Assembly: GCA_963585895.1 (NCBI GenBank)
Contig: CAUZXS010004306.1
Span: forward strand, 7,501-71,500
DNA length: 64,000 nucleotides
Reading direction: 5' to 3'
Source: Sepioteuthis lessoniana
Lineage: Eukaryota; Mollusca; Cephalopoda; Myopsida; Loliginidae
How positions within the stretch are numbered: position 1 is the first letter of the stretch; each line of letters opens with the position of its first letter. A program made the position numbers and the translations under genes. Positions 36,699 through 49,199 of the stretch are shown piece after piece. A model generated the notes under the pieces. That model had not been told where the DNA came from, did no database searches, and saw only the letters and a list, made by a program, of their open reading frames with translations.

Positions 36699-36878
36699 AA
36701 AAAAGAGAGTTGGGAAAAATAGAAAAGACAGTCATACCAAACTGCATAAAAAGTCACTAGGTGACTTTGGATGAAGCGAGTAAGTCAGCGACTGTTGTTG
36801 CTGGGAAGCAAACTAGGAACTAATCATTCCTGGCTGGGTCATCTAAGTGAAGAGTCTGATGTTGGAAAACAATTATGG

Positions 36879-37661
36879 TTTGGTTTGGTTTTATGGCATA
36901 CTGGCTATTGTAGGTCATTTAATGCCAAATCCTTTTCATACATATATCAAATATATGATTTCTAAACACATTTTGAAGATAACATTTTTAAACAAGCCTG
37001 AGTTCCTTTTTTGGAAAAAAAGTTAAGTGATTTCACTTAATTTCAAACAATTCAGTTTAGCATAAATGCAGTCTTTCATTTACATACAGTTAATCATTGG
37101 TTTAAATAGTTTTGTTTACACACAGTTAAATATAAAAACTGTTCTATAACAAACAATTTAGTTTAGCTTAAGTAAAGTTTTTTGTTTACACACAGTTAAA
37201 CGATCAAACAGTTCTATTTCAAACAATTGGTTTAGCCTGTTAATAAAGTTAAATGGTTCCAAGTATTGTTATATATCCCTAACAATTTAATTAAAACATC
37301 AGTCATTTGTTTACACAGTTAAATGATCAAACAGTTCTATTTCAAACAATTCAGTTTAGCTTAAGGACAGTTTTTTGTTTACACACAGTTAAATGTAAAA
37401 ATAGTTAATGTCAAACAATTCAGTTTAGCATAATTACAATTTAGTTCTATTTGATCCATAGATGGGACCCTATCAGTTGCTACCACTCCGGGTCAGAGTG
37501 GACCTGGGAGCAATGGCAATGAAGGTGTACTCCACATTCCCCAAAGCTCCTGCATTACTGGAGCCTCACCATCAGATTGTTTAGTGTCATATTCAAGACA
37601 CTTGTGTGAGCTTTATCTCTCTGCAGAGATGCAGTCAGTGTATTCTACAGCACCTGCTGAC
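36879..37661 (-). mobile_element. SINE A, full length with TSD
   Basis: Bounded by an exact 11-bp direct repeat AACAATTATGG (36868-36878 and 37662-37672). From the left: tail (TTTGGTTTGGTTTTATGGC, ATTTAATGCCAAATCC), about 450 bp of tandem array (AACAATTCAGTTTAGC, TTTGTTTACACACAGTTAAA), then the body (ACCACTCCGGGTCAGAGTGG, ACTGGAGCCTCACCATCAGA). This is the best-preserved minus-strand copy. Confidence 0.92.
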
Positions 37662-37978
37662 AACAATTATGGGTAACTATATAATTGGATAGGGATATGT
37701 AACTATATAATTGTTTTTAGGTTATTATTATTATAATTATTTAATAAGAATAGTTACTTGGGACTATATAACACTTTCTGGGGGATAATTATTGAATAGT
37801 CATAATTGTTTTAGGGTAATTATTATTAAATACAAATAGTTACTTGAAATCATAATTCCTGTTCAATATCAATAATCACTAACTAAAAATTATACAGTCA
37901 TATGATAGTTTATTTGTATTATTGTTAATATCAGTTAACATCTACCAGAACTGAATTCCCCCACTCCCATAACACATA

Positions 37979-39229
37979 ACTCAATAAGTACCAGGTCTAA
38001 CTAATAAAACAACAACTTTTAGGCAAAATTCAACTTGATTCATCAACATAGTTTCCTTCTCGGGTGATACACTGATTCCAATGCTTCTCTAACAATTTGA
38101 TGCCCTTTTTGTAGCAAGATTTGTCTTTGGGCTCAAAATACACCTCGGTTTACAATATCACTTCTTCATTGGAGCCAAATCTTTCCCTGGACCATTCTTT
38201 TGAGGTCTGCTGAGAGCCAGATCTGAAAAATGGGGTGGGTGCAGAAGCAATTTGAAGTGCAATTCATATAGTTTTGCCCTCATTGCAATTGACTTGTGAC
38301 ACAGTGCATTGTCTTGGTAAAAGAGCACTTTTTTCTTCTTCATTTGTGACTGTTTTTTGGCAATTTCTTCGTTCAAACACACCAATAATGCTATATAATA
38401 CTCGCTATTGATGGTTCTTCCTTTCTCAAGGTAATTGATGAACAAAATACCTTGCTTATCCCACAATATGGAGTCCCAAACCTTGCCTGCTGATTTTTGC
38501 GTCTTTGGTCGCTTTGGTTGGCTTTCACCTGCTGCAGTTCACTCAGCTGACTGCTAATTTGACTCCAGAACGAAGTGGTAGGTCCATGTTTCATCCATTG
38601 TCTCATATTTATACAAAAACTGCTTTTTGTTACATTGAAACAGTTGCAAAAAATGCTCTGAATTGTCAACGCTTTGTTGTTTTTGATCAACTGTGAGTAA
38701 TCACTGAACCCACTTTGAACACAGCTTTCTCATTGAAAAATGTTCATCCAAAATAATGAATACACTGCTTTCTGATATCTTCAACTCCTCTGCAAATCTC
38801 ACACAACTTCAATTTATGATCGACCAATAGGTGTTTGTGGAGGTTTTTGGGACAACTGCCAAATTTGGGTAACCTGATCGTACAGCATCATTTGTGTCTG
38901 TACAATCACATCTAAAGTCAGCATACCACCTCTTAACTGTTATTTCCAATGGAATAGAGTCCAAATAACACTTATCAAGCCATTGCTTTGCTTGAACAGT
39001 ATTTTTTCCCATCAGAAAGCAATGCTTTATCAACACATGAAATTCAGATTTTTCCATTGTTTTGAAAATTTGCAATAATAGCTTCACTTAAATAACTGTA
39101 ATTTGTAAACTAATAATCCGATTGTGCTCAAATTTTGACATGCCATTTGAGGGTTAGTACTTTATAAAAATCATATGGATTTTTTTATTAGTGGCACCAT
39201 CTATATGTCAAGCCCAGGACTTATTGAGT
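37979..39229 (-). pseudogene. Near full-length dead mariner
   Basis: Inverted ends ACTCAATAAGTACCAGG and CCAGGACTTATTGAGT; TA flanks the left end and a mutated GA the right. At 1251 bp it has normal mariner length. Minus-strand pieces in order: N-terminal helix-turn-helix region (MEKSEFHVLIKHCFLMGKN, WYADFRCD) at 39057-38830, a broken middle, then GILFINYLEKGRTINSEYY and KKKKVLFYQDNALCHKS near 38460-38250. The third catalytic region reads HPPHFSDLALS, so the final Asp motif is lost, and frameshifts separate the pieces. It belongs to the lineage close to SETMAR-type mariners. Confidence 0.88.
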
Positions 39230-39337
39230 GATGTGTTAACTGATCTCTCATTTGATCTTATATAGCTAAAAATCAACCTGTAAACATTTATAATAATCTG
39301 TTCTATTTACAAGAGGCGAATACATTTTTGGCATTTG

Positions 39338-39339
<2 letters not shown>

Positions 39340-39388
<49 letters not shown>
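39340..39388. repeat. (TA)n microsatellite
   Basis: Pure TA run of about 49 bp. Confidence 0.95.
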
Positions 39389-39391
<3 letters not shown>

Positions 39392-40147
39392 CATTTCTTT
39401 TTGTCCAAACTAATATATAGTTACTTAATCTGTCCTTTTTTTGCCTCTTATAAATATGCAGGAAATTGAAATATTACCTGATTTGCCATAAAAGAATTAA
39501 ATTGAAAAACAAATATAAACAATGACATTCTCAGTGGATTACATACTAAATGACTAATACAACACTTCAAGATAAAGAAGACCAGAAACTATTACAACAA
39601 TTAAGGTTACTTTATAATTAATAAAAGAGCTTTATCCATCCCAAATTTCTAAATATATTCTTATACACTGATGTACCTAGACTAATGTCTTCATCTTCGT
39701 CATTATCATCACACCATTTCAGTCATTGTACACTCTAGCAAAAGTGCTTTGACTAAATGAGGGCATTAATCTAAGAACATCAGTATATTAATGATAAAGC
39801 TTCATCTGAGAAATTTACACAAAAATTATCTGTATATTGTTTAGCACATACAGACAGTATAGTATTACCTGAACATATATTAGAAATACCATATATATAG
39901 TTGTATATAAAGCCAAGAAATATTAAGTGTTATTTATATATAATACACCAAAACAAAAACCTCAATCTTTGGTGCCAATTAAAAAAGAATCATTAAATCA
40001 CTCCAAAGAAAGATTTAATTAGTACCAAAATGCATCCTATTATAGTAAGTAAATATAAGTCTGTAAAAGATGAATGTCAATAGCTAACTTTGGTAAATAA
40101 CAGAAGGTGTCCCAAACAAAAGTCATTGTTTAAAATTCTCTACTTCT

Positions 40148-40683
40148 TAAGTTGAATTAGAACTTTTTGACTAAACGGAAAAGCTTGAAATAGAAATATT
40201 TTTCACAATTAAACTGCGTACTTATGCAAAATGGAATTGTTTTTGACATTGAAACTGAATTGTTTAATATAGAACTGTTTTGACATTTAACTGTGCGTAA
40301 ACAAAATCTATACTTATACCTAGCTGAATTAGAACTATTTGAATAAACTGAATAGCTTGAAATAGAAATGTTTTTTGACATTTAAACTGCATGCTTAAAG
40401 TGAACTGTTTCTGACATTGAAACTGTACTTACACTAAACTGAATTGTTTAATAGAGAACTGTTTTAACATTTAACCGTGTGTAAACAAAATCTGTACTTA
40501 TACTTAGCTGAATTAGAACTGTTTGATGAAGCTGAATAGCTTGAAATAGAAATGTTTTTGACAAACTGTGTACTAATGGTAAACTGAATTGTTTGAAATA
40601 AAACTGACTATTTGCATAAAAATGGATTTAGCATTAAATAACCTACAAAGGTTGATATGCTATAAAACCCAACCAACCAACCA
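40148..40683 (+). repeat. SINE A, array and tail only
   Basis: Array units (AACTGAATAGCTTGAAATAG, CTGAATTGTTTAATATAGAA) end in the tail AACCTACAAAGGTTGATATG and AACCAACCAACC. The body is absent, so it is a 5'-truncated plus-strand copy. It joins directly to a mariner relic. Confidence 0.82.
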
Positions 40684-41377
40684 ACACACACATTTTTGAG
40701 TGGTACAAGAGGTTTAAAGAGGGACGTAAAAGATGACTCCAGTAGGATGAGGTCTTTAACAAACAGGACATAGATCAATGTCAAGTGGGTAAGGCAGGTA
40801 GTGCAAGGCAATCATCAGTTGACAGTTCAAATGATTGTAAATCAGCTGGATGTGAAAAAGGACAGTGTTTGGAACACTATCACCAAAGATTTTGGCATTT
40901 GAAAAGTCTGCTGAATGATGATCAGAAGAACCACATGTAGGTGTGTCAGGACATCATCAAGCATCTTCAAACTGAAGACTTGCTTTGTAGAGTATCACTG
41001 GTGATGAGACATGGATTTTTGAGTATGAACAAGAAATCAAGTGCCAGAGCATGTCAGCTACTGTTTTAGAGAAACATCACTGTACTGGAACACCCTCTCT
41101 ATTCATCTTATCTTGCTCTGTGAAACTTTTCTTCTCCTAAAATTTTAGGTGATCATCAAGGGGACCCATTTTGAAGGCATAGAGGCCATCAAGAAGGCCA
41201 TGATAAAAGAGCTGAGGGGTATCTCAGAAGAATCCTTCCAGCAGTGCATAGAAGCATAGCAGAAAAAGTGTATTAGACTCAAGGAGAATTACTTTGAAAG
41301 GAAAACTATGTAGTTTATGGTTTGGAATTGAAATAAATTGTTTGTAACACCACTCCTGTTACTTTTTAGGTACATCT
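40684..41377 (+). pseudogene. Mariner relic, middle deleted
   Basis: The plus strand reads EWYKRFKEGR and then decayed NV.WVRQVVQGN..LTVQMI (N-terminal DNA-binding half). After a gap it reads GTHFEGIEAIKKAMIKELRG, EESFQQCIEA and a YFE C-terminus. The right terminus is GTTACTTTTTAGGTACATCT. The left terminus and most of the catalytic core are missing, and stops are frequent. Confidence 0.78.
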
Positions 41378-41379
41378 CA

Positions 41380-41643
41380 TATATGGCATCAAGTATTCCT
41401 ATCAAACACAAATGATTTTTTAAACAGATCTCTTTGACCTGTAGATGGTACCTTACAGGTACTACCACTCAAGAACAGAATGGACCTGGGAGTAATGGCA
41501 ATGAAAATGTACTTCATATTTCCTAGATATCTAAAACCTAAGCTTCACCATCAGAAATAGTTTAGGGTCATGCTCAAGAAACCCCTATTTTAGGGGGAGG
41601 TCTTACCCCTCTGTAAGGGATACTGTCAGCCATGCTGACAGGG
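41380..41643 (-). repeat. SINE A body copy, tail missing
   Basis: Body blocks TTTGACCTGTAGATGGTACC, ACTACCACTC and TACTGTCAGCCATGCTGACA with one array unit. The AACC tail expected at the left is replaced by the mariner terminus. Confidence 0.72.
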
Positions 41644-42378
41644 CACAGTTGGCTTTGAGTTTATCAAGGCTGAGAAAAATACTCTTAGGGAATGGTTGTC
41701 TATATTGGTTTACAGCAGAAAGAAAATCTAGAACCTTCTAAAAATGACTAAATTAAATGCTGTAAGAAACAAAGGCTTCTAGAACACAGGTGATAATAGT
41801 AAAATAAACCAAGGAAACAGTATGAATCTACATATACTATAGCAGTTAAAGATAACTGTTGAAAGCATTATTGATCAAAATGTTTTGTATGTAATTTCAA
41901 TTAATAAGAGTAAAGATAAAAGAACTGTTCTTCAAATAGGGGATTCATTCTAGATGAAGATTTCTTTTTAACCTTTAACAAAAATAGATATTAACACCTG
42001 TAATCTATGCTAACTAAAATATTCCCTTTAAAGTAGTAACAAACAAAACTAACATACATATCATATAAGGAGGATAGAGTGAGAGTTAGCAAATTAAACC
42101 TGTAAACTACTTCTAATGAATTCAATCCTTACTGGAAAACCTACTCTATGGTTTTGTATCAAAACTAAAATGAGTTTCATAAATATCTACATGGTTGCAC
42201 AATAATCAATTATACAAAAACAATATTTCTCTTTCATTTCTAATAAAATATATGACATATATATGGAACTGAATCCACTGGAATGAGTTTTGAATAATAG
42301 TTTTGAAAAAAATTAGATTGACATATTTCAAAACTGTGTCTGTCTCTCTTACACACACACATATATATGCACCATATA

Positions 42379-42594
42379 AAAGAAAAACCTTTAAAAATTA
42401 CTCATATTTTTTGTAATAATTATTATTTTAGCAGACTTTATATTTTTAAAAGGTTAGATCTGCATCTTCAGACAAAGAAATAATGAGCTCATTATTTCTT
42501 TGTCTGAAGATGCAGATCTAACATATTAAAAATATAAGGTCCGCTGAAATAAATATTACAAAAATTATGAGCAATTTCTAAAGGTTTTTCTTTG
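42379..42594. repeat. Long inverted repeat (about 107-bp arms, no loop)
   Basis: Symmetrical about 42487/42488 (GAG|CTC). The inner 37 bp of each arm (TTAGATCTGCATCTTCAGAC onward) are exact complements, and the outer 70 bp match with scattered mismatches and small gaps. It is not related to SINE or mariner ends seen here. Confidence 0.88.
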
Positions 42595-42737
42595 AGATGG
42601 AACTATTTACTCTTTGATTTATTACTATTTTGTATTGAGCTCTCTTTTGGATTTTGAATTACATGGATATTGTAGATAGAAAATCTGAAAATAGAATCGT
42701 TCCCACCATCGTCTGATTTAGCAATGGATAATATAAG

Positions 42738-42739
<2 letters not shown>

Positions 42740-42772
<33 letters not shown>
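42740..42772. repeat. (TA)n microsatellite
   Basis: TA run; a TTG trinucleotide run (TTGTTGTTGTTGTTG) lies about 50 bp to the right. Confidence 0.9.
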
Positions 42773-42774
<2 letters not shown>

Positions 42775-43599
42775 CTTCAATTCTCTCATTTCTTTATACT
42801 TCTAGTCCCAATTTTCTTTTGTTGTTGTTGTTGTTGTTTTTTGGTTCACACTTCTCACTCCTTTCTACTTTGCTCACCAAGTTGTGATTTTTTTGTCCTC
42901 AGTCTTTCCTTTGCATCAGTCTTTCTTTTTATTACACTTCCAGGTAAGAAAATTTTCACTTATTTAATGTTCAATCTTGTCATAGAAATTATTTATCACT
43001 TGTCTGGTGATTATGGCCTTTAGCACCACATGAAACATATAGTAACAGTTGTAAAAATGCAAGTAATTGTCTTTTTAGTTTCTACACTGTTCTGTTTGCA
43101 AGCATCTGAGCCCTAATTTTTATTGCCAATGGATGAATTTTGCATTGCTTCTTACTGTTAGTATGCACACACACACACCTCTTTTTAGACAAATTTCAAT
43201 AGATAAGATATTGAAAATGTCAAGTTACAGTGCGAAAGAACAAATTAATAGAATTTTACTATTCAACAAAGATCTATAATTTCAACAAAAAGAAAATACT
43301 GTGCCTATTTTAATTAGAAGAATCCACCAAATATGAATATGATAAAGAGCTTAGTCTCACAATTTGAGTCTCATAACACAGAAGTGTTAGCACAGAGGCA
43401 TTAGTGAAAGCTGTATAGCAGTGTTATTGAAAATCTGTCTGTGTCCACTCTCCATCAATCAGCTAGTTTGTAATTTCCAAGACATTAATGCAGTAGATTA
43501 TAAAGTTTGACCTTGAAATGCACCTTTACAAGATCCAACTGGTACAACTGCAGCCACCTGATTATCATTAGTGTCTAGAGTATGCACTTTGATTTCAAC

Positions 43600-43790
43600 A
43601 AAAGTGAAGATGACAATTTTTTTTAAACAAGCTTATAATGAGTGATGAAATCCATTTTTTGCATAAATGGATTTGTGAATAAACAGAATTGCCTACTTCG
43701 GAGCACAACAAATCCCAAGAAAAGCAGCAACATCTATTGCATCTAGTTAAGTGTATGACTGTATGGTGTGAAGTAATGGTCTGTAAAGTG
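43600..43790 (+). pseudogene. Mariner catalytic-core fragment
   Basis: Plus-strand translation reads MSDEIHFLHKWICE, stop, TELPTSEHNKSQEK and then HLVKCMTVWCEV. This parallels the SDEAHF.L.GYVNKQN...HP.KVTVWC block found in a mariner-like transposase family common in arthropods. Stops and lack of ends show a dead fragment. Confidence 0.5.
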
Positions 43791-44906
43791 GTTAGTCCTT
43801 TTTTTTTTTTTTTTTTAAGAGAAAAAAAAAGCTGAGAGCATCAATAGCATCCTGTACTGAACCTGGATTGAAAATTTTAGTGCTTAATTGTTGAAAATAA
43901 CACACATATTTGGTTTCAACAAGAAATTTAAAATTCATATGTCCTCTTAATTTGTCTACCCCTGACGTTTTGTAGTGATATTTGAAGGAATATAAATATA
44001 TGAATAAGCCTAAGACACTGCAACACCTCAAGGATAATATTTATGCAGAAATATGAGTACTGAACCCAGAAACCTTGAGCAAAGTCATGCAAAGAGTTCA
44101 AATTAGGGTATAACTTGGTATGCATGAAAATGAATCTATCTACTTGAGAACATTTTTTTTTCACAAATACCTAAAAAAAATATTTCCTGAAATATTTCCT
44201 GGGATTATATATTATGACACAAAAGACAAAATGATTAAATTTTTTCATTTCCAAAAACAATTCAGTTTTTCATGTATCCGTCTTTTACCAGACACTTTAT
44301 ATATTAGACAAAGATTATTTGAGTTTTTCCTGCTGGTGAGTAAGATGACACAAATGTAGGTCAAGGACATAGAAAAAAAATTTTTTTCTTCTTTTTTTTA
44401 AAAATTGTAGTTCAAGTACTTTTAACCATCATTGATCATTATCAAGAATGTAAGTAGTGATGGTGTTGAATTTGAAATCCAAAATTTGTAATTTTTTTCA
44501 AACACAATAACAACTTATGTTTTTGATAATGACCAACAATGGTTCAGTTATATAAGGCATGTTTATGCATAGAATTGATCTTTCCTTTTATGTCAAGAAT
44601 ATATAAATATCAAGATGAATGATTTTTTAAATAGATGTTACCTATAAAAATGAGTATAAATGTGATCTATTTTAGAAACTAAATGCTTTCTAAGTTCATC
44701 AGTTTCAGAAATGGCAAGGAATGTATATGCAATATGTATGAAAATAAAGTTTTACATGTCAGAAAATTTTACTTACTCTTAAAGATCTCCACCATTCCGA
44801 ACAACTGATTTCAACTGACAATTAAATTCTAACTGCAACTGAAAATTGTAAGTTAACAAGGAATGGCACAAGAATATAATACAGCCCATATAAGAATATT
44901 TATCTT

Positions 44907-44938
44907 GGTTAGTTGGTGTTTTATAGCATATCAATCTT

Positions 44939-44994
<56 letters not shown>
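44907..44994 (-). repeat. SINE A/B tail remnant plus TG/TA microsatellite
   Basis: GGTTAGTTGGTGTTTTATAG and GCATATCAATCTTTG form the tail; the rest has been replaced by (GT)n(AT)n. Confidence 0.7.
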
Positions 44995-44996
<2 letters not shown>

Positions 44997-44999
44997 GAC

Positions 45000-46100
45000 G
45001 TTGAATTCTACTCTAACCTGAAGAGGTCAATATCTCAGTCATTGTCCACTGTAGAAGGCAGTCTGGCACTTGACACTCCACAAAATAAATACCGGTCAAG
45101 ACTCCTATTTCGAGCATATAATAAACAGACAAATAATGTTGAGGCTAGTTCGGGACCAGAATGACCTCAGACGTTGGTAAAGGGGTGCCAATTCACTTTC
45201 ACATACACCACCAAGTCCTTTGTCTTCCTAGTCCCTCAGATCACGGAAGAATGAACTTCTAGGTTAGATAATATTAACTGTAGACAGATTTCCAAAATTC
45301 TCTTGTAATGTTTAAGGAGGCAATAAGACATTAGTGAGAATGAATGAAAGCGGTACGAGGCTGAGACGGATACATGCAAAAGAAGTCAAATTGACAGAGG
45401 AAATAACACAACCAAAAGATTTTAACACAAAGGTGCATTTAAAATATAACAAAATTTTAACAAATAATGATGAGATTTAAGAAACAGTTCCTTTTTCTTT
45501 TCTCTTTAAAATACTGGCAATATTAAGCCAACAAGAAAACATCAAACAAAATGTCTCTCGACAGTTCTTTTTCTTCTTTCTTTTTTTTCTTTCTTTCTTT
45601 TTCTCTTACTTCAGTAAAAGTGTCTAAGCCGCCGAATACTACTTATTAAAGTGAATAATTCTTTCTCAATTTAATTATTGGTGAAATAAAACCTTTACAT
45701 TTTCTCTTTTTTTTTAATACATAAAACTTTCCAATATTTAAGAATTGAAGAAGGAAAATGGTTTGAGCTGTACTTATCTTTGACGGGTTTTCAATTTTCA
45801 GATTTCTTTTTCTCTTTTTTATGGGTGAGTGTCTTTCCCAGGAGCTGGTTGACCTCAGCAATCTGGTTCTAACGCTGGTTTTGTCCAAACTGAAGATCCT
45901 CTTTCAAATTTCTCTAACGCATGATGGCCTTTTTGGCATGAAGAACCTATGGACCAATCATCCAATTTTCCTCTCCCACCACCTCGCCGAGTCATGCCAC
46001 CGGATTGACCTTGACTTCTTTCGTTCAACAGACTAAAGGGCATAGAGGGCAGATAGCTTGCCCCTTCTTTCCCCTACTATTTTAATGGTCAGTCTTAATG
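45000..46100 (-). promoter_or_regulatory. Candidate promoter / 5' exon region of SNX13
   Basis: This block is less AT-rich than its surroundings and contains several CpGs (GCCGCCG, CCTCGCCGAG, GGTACGAGG), unlike almost everything else non-repetitive in the window. On the minus strand, a CCAAT-like ATTGG lies in 45955-45970, an ORF of 62 codons with RRGGGRGKLDD occupies 46043-45855, and a donor-like GTAAGA follows at about 45612. This would suit a first non-coding exon spliced to the ATG exon at 30482. A plus-strand donor-like GTGAGT at 45824 is equally good, so direction is unsettled. The protein of the short ORF is not recognised. Confidence 0.25.
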
Positions 46101-46194
46101 CCTATTGATTCAAATAAAGGGATAAGGGTATTGACCACCCTTTCCATCTCTCTATAGCATACTATGCCACAATATATAAATATATATATATGTA

Positions 46195-46646
46195 TGATGA
46201 TTTGCAAGTGAATAGTTTGTCAGTTACTTTATTTTTAGAGGAATTGTTAGAGCTCATTTGTTTGCAAACAGTTAAATGGTTTCAAGTATTCCTATCAAAC
46301 ACAAATAATTCTATTAAATACTAATCATTTGTTTGCACACTGTTAGATGATTTCAAGTATTAAAATTCAACATTAGTAATTCTACTAAGTATTAACAACT
46401 TGCACACAGCTGTATCATTTTAAATAACTAATAATGATAATCCTATAAATGAACAGTTCTATTTGACCTTAATAGGAACCACCACTCTGAGTCAGAGTGG
46501 ACTTGAGAGTAATGGCAATGAAGAGGTACTCCACATTCCCTAAAACTCCAAGACTGGAGTCTCATCAGATGTTGTTTAGTGTCATACTCAGGACACTCAT
46601 TTGGAGAGGATATTTTACCCCTCTGCAGAGGTGCAGCCAACAGGGC
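46195..46646 (-). repeat. SINE A copy, tail missing
   Basis: Array units (TTTGCAAACAGTTAAATGG, CAAGTATTCCTATC), then body (ACCACTCTGAGTCAGAGTGG, GAAGAGGTACTCCACATTCC) ending GTGCAGCCAACAGGGC. A TA microsatellite replaces the tail on the left. Confidence 0.8.
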
Positions 46647-46649
46647 AGA

Positions 46650-47660
46650 AATCATAATATATCTCCATAAACTCAGTAAAATGTCAATACTTGGTCAATG
46701 GGTTTGATGCAATCTGATCAGTTCTCAACCTAATCACAGAATCAATGTATGTTCGTTCTTAAAGACAAAATATACTACCAATCCATTTCTAAAAATGATC
46801 ATTACCAGTGAGGAAAAGTGGATACTTTATAACCATATTCAATGTAAGAAACAATTGCTATAACCCAAGAAAAATATTATACATGTATGAAAACCAGAAT
46901 TACACACTAAGATAATGTTTATTAGTAAATTTTCATAAATAACATGGCAGAGATTTACAGAATCCATTCCATTGTGAACAAGAAAATTGATACTCATTTG
47001 TAGAAATTAATATTTTTCAAATTGTTAATTCTATCAAACCAATACTGATATGATTGATCAATGATAAAAAAAAAAAAGCAGCAATACAATTCTGAAGTAA
47101 TGTTGCTTACAATTAAATTATGATATAAAATTCATTACTGGTTACTTCCGATGTAAATATAAACCTTTTGTCATACCTTCATTTCTGAATTCTTTTGCTT
47201 TATTCTAACTAGCTGCAAACTCACCTGATATAAAGCAGTTTTTCAGTTAATTCCTGTAGAAGGGCTAAAGATCATGAATTTACTATATATTTCATGCCTT
47301 ATTTGAACTCTTGGATCATATTCAATTTGAATATCTAAGGAGGGGGTATTGCACAAAAGATACCAACCATATTTTTGTCAAGATTGATTAGTCAATAAAT
47401 CTCATTGAGAGATTAATGTTTATAGCTTCCTGAAATCCATACTAGAAATTTAAAACACAAGATTTTTAAAGTGTTGATTTTCTAATAATTTGTGGGGAGA
47501 AAGACATTGCAGAGAGAAAGCAGGGAAGGATCATAACATTGGTTTTTGGCTAGCAAATTTTTAGTTGGTGTCTACTTTATGCAGTTAAATAAGATAATTA
47601 TTTAATTTAGTTAATCTAATAGACACAAAATAAGGATCCTTTTTAGCATTGTACTTACAT
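46650..47660. other. No recognised feature
   Basis: AT-rich sequence with a poly-A run near 47068. No open frame, repeat family match or splice-site pair that I can support. Confidence 0.5.
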
Positions 47661-47663
47661 TAT

Positions 47664-47955
47664 TTGGAGGCACACTTAGCTTAATAGCTATTGTTGTAGG
47701 AAATGGACTCACTGACCTGGGTTCAAATCCAGGACAAGACCAATGAGTTTAACTTGGTGCTAATGCCCTTGGAAAAGGCAAGAATCCATCTCTCCCCCCC
47801 ACCAGCTATAAGTAAATAGTAGGGCAAACTGAGTTATTCAACTTTGGTTTGGCAACCAGTCTAAGAGAAGGAAAACTGAATTCAAACCAGCTTTACTCTG
47901 CTTAAAAATTGACCTTGAGTCACATCCTGCCTTTAGCAGAGTGATTGAATATATA
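47664..47955 (+). repeat. SINE C copy
   Basis: tRNA-like head AGCTTAATAGCTATTGTTGT (box A region) and GGGTTCAAATCCAGG (box B, close to consensus). The complete body follows (GGTGCTAATGCCCTTGGAAA, AGTAAATAGTAGGGC, GAGTCACATCCTGCC). It has the best-preserved pol III boxes in the window. Confidence 0.85.
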
Positions 47956-48734
47956 ATGTATATATTAAAAATCTAACCTCTCACTAGAAACCTTTTCAAA
48001 AATTAATATGCTAAAATCAGAGAAAATTTAGTAACCATAGTTCCAGTTGTTCTTGGGTAATATAATGAACGGACAAAAAAAGAAACATTTGGTAAATTAC
48101 AGTAAGATAGAAACAATTTATAAACAATCTGAGACTACATATTATTTAACTACTGATATACAAGAGTGAGAGAAGTGTAGGTACATTTAGAATAAGCAGA
48201 GATCAAATTGTTGGTCAAATTTACTTGATACTTAAACTCATCAGTAAAGTATGATGGCTTTAACCTCATTTTTTATATGAAGTGCTTCTTTGTATTTTAA
48301 AAAAATCCTTATAATAGATTAAATTATTTTAACTTTCTTGTGGCAACCTTTGCATTGACTGCTTTATCTTTGTTGTATTGGAGAAACAGGTCAACTTTGG
48401 CAAAAGGTTCACCAAAGGCAAATAAATCTCCTCCATCTTAAAAGGTCATGGTTATTGGAATTCTTTAGCATACACTTGACTACAGACAATGATAAATAAC
48501 TGTTGTTATGTGCACAAGTACAACAGGATGAAGTAGCCAAAAAAAATAAAAAGGTTATAAAAATTCAATTATGACTACTCAAGAATATTGACAAAAAAAA
48601 AAAAAAATCGGAATTTTCTCAAGCATTAAGAATAAGCAAATTTATGGCTTAGTAAAATATTGTGAGAACTAAAGGTTCTAAAGTTAGACATTGAATCTGC
48701 TAAATACTAAATAGGCAAAATATTTAACAACAAG

Positions 48735-48960
48735 TAATGCAGAGATATGAGTAGCATAATGCTTACCAGCATGGAAAAATGGAAATAATGAGCCAAGTTC
48801 AAATTACAACTAGGGTTGTCTGTACTGACTTGGTAACAATGCCTTTTGGAAAATCAAAACTTTATTTCTCTGTTACCCTCTCATCTATGGGTAAAATAGC
48901 AAGGCTATGTGGTGGCCAACCAGACTAGGAGAAAGACAACCATGAATTCTGACCATAAAA
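48735..48960 (+). repeat. SINE C copy, diverged
   Basis: Head ATGCTTACCAGCATGGAAAA and AAGTTCAAATTACAAC, then GGTAACAATGCCTTTTGG and GGGTAAAATAGCAAGG. The 3' third is missing. Confidence 0.6.
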
Positions 48961-49004
48961 AAAATAATAGGAAATCACTTTGCCATACAATATGATTTGT
49001 AAAT

Positions 49005-49195
49005 AAATAGTTTATAGGTAGCATTTTTAAGCAAACCAGAGCTCATTTGCTTGTACACAGTTAAATGAATTATAAATATATGATTTGTAAGTGAATAGTT
49101 TATCGGAAATTTTATCTTTAAATCATTTAGAGCTAATTTGTTCACTAACAAGGATTACTATTGTTGGCACACAGTTAAATGGCTTCATGGTAAAA
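49005..49195 (-). repeat. SINE A array, left piece split by LINE
   Basis: Two or three array units (TTTGCTTGTACACAGTTAAA, GGCACACAGTTAAATGGCTT). The matching body lies beyond the LINE at 51400-51648, suggesting one SINE A interrupted by the LINE. Confidence 0.6.
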
Positions 49196-49199
49196 TGGA

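Larger units (their letters stand above)
30483..44900. other. Upstream of first coding exon; 5' UTR intron or intergenic
   Basis: Because the first visible coding exon starts at an acceptor, at least part of this region must be a 5' intron. No exon is firmly recognised. It holds SINEs, LINE ends, mariner relics and two long inverted repeats, all listed separately. Nothing is recognised in about 30630-30925, 31620-32690, 33700-34180, 35000-35495, 36000-36650, 39400-40140, 41660-42375 and 43800-44760. Confidence 0.5.

Noticed and set aside
44777-44838. Possible 62-nt exon on the minus strand with TTTTCAG acceptor and GTAAGT donor
   Set aside because: It contains an ATG that, if spliced to the exon at 30482, would open an out-of-frame upstream reading overlapping the SNX13 start; no other support.
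45570-45613. Strong plus-strand splice acceptor (CTTT tract then TTACTTCAG)
   Set aside because: The pyrimidine tract is a CTTT microsatellite and no plus-strand coding exon follows; recorded only as part of the uncertain 45-46 kb block.
46443-46655. 70-codon minus-strand open frame, and similar frames at 54093-54416 and 24678-24978
   Set aside because: All are chance openings through the SINE A body; the same SINE region gives similar peptides at each site.
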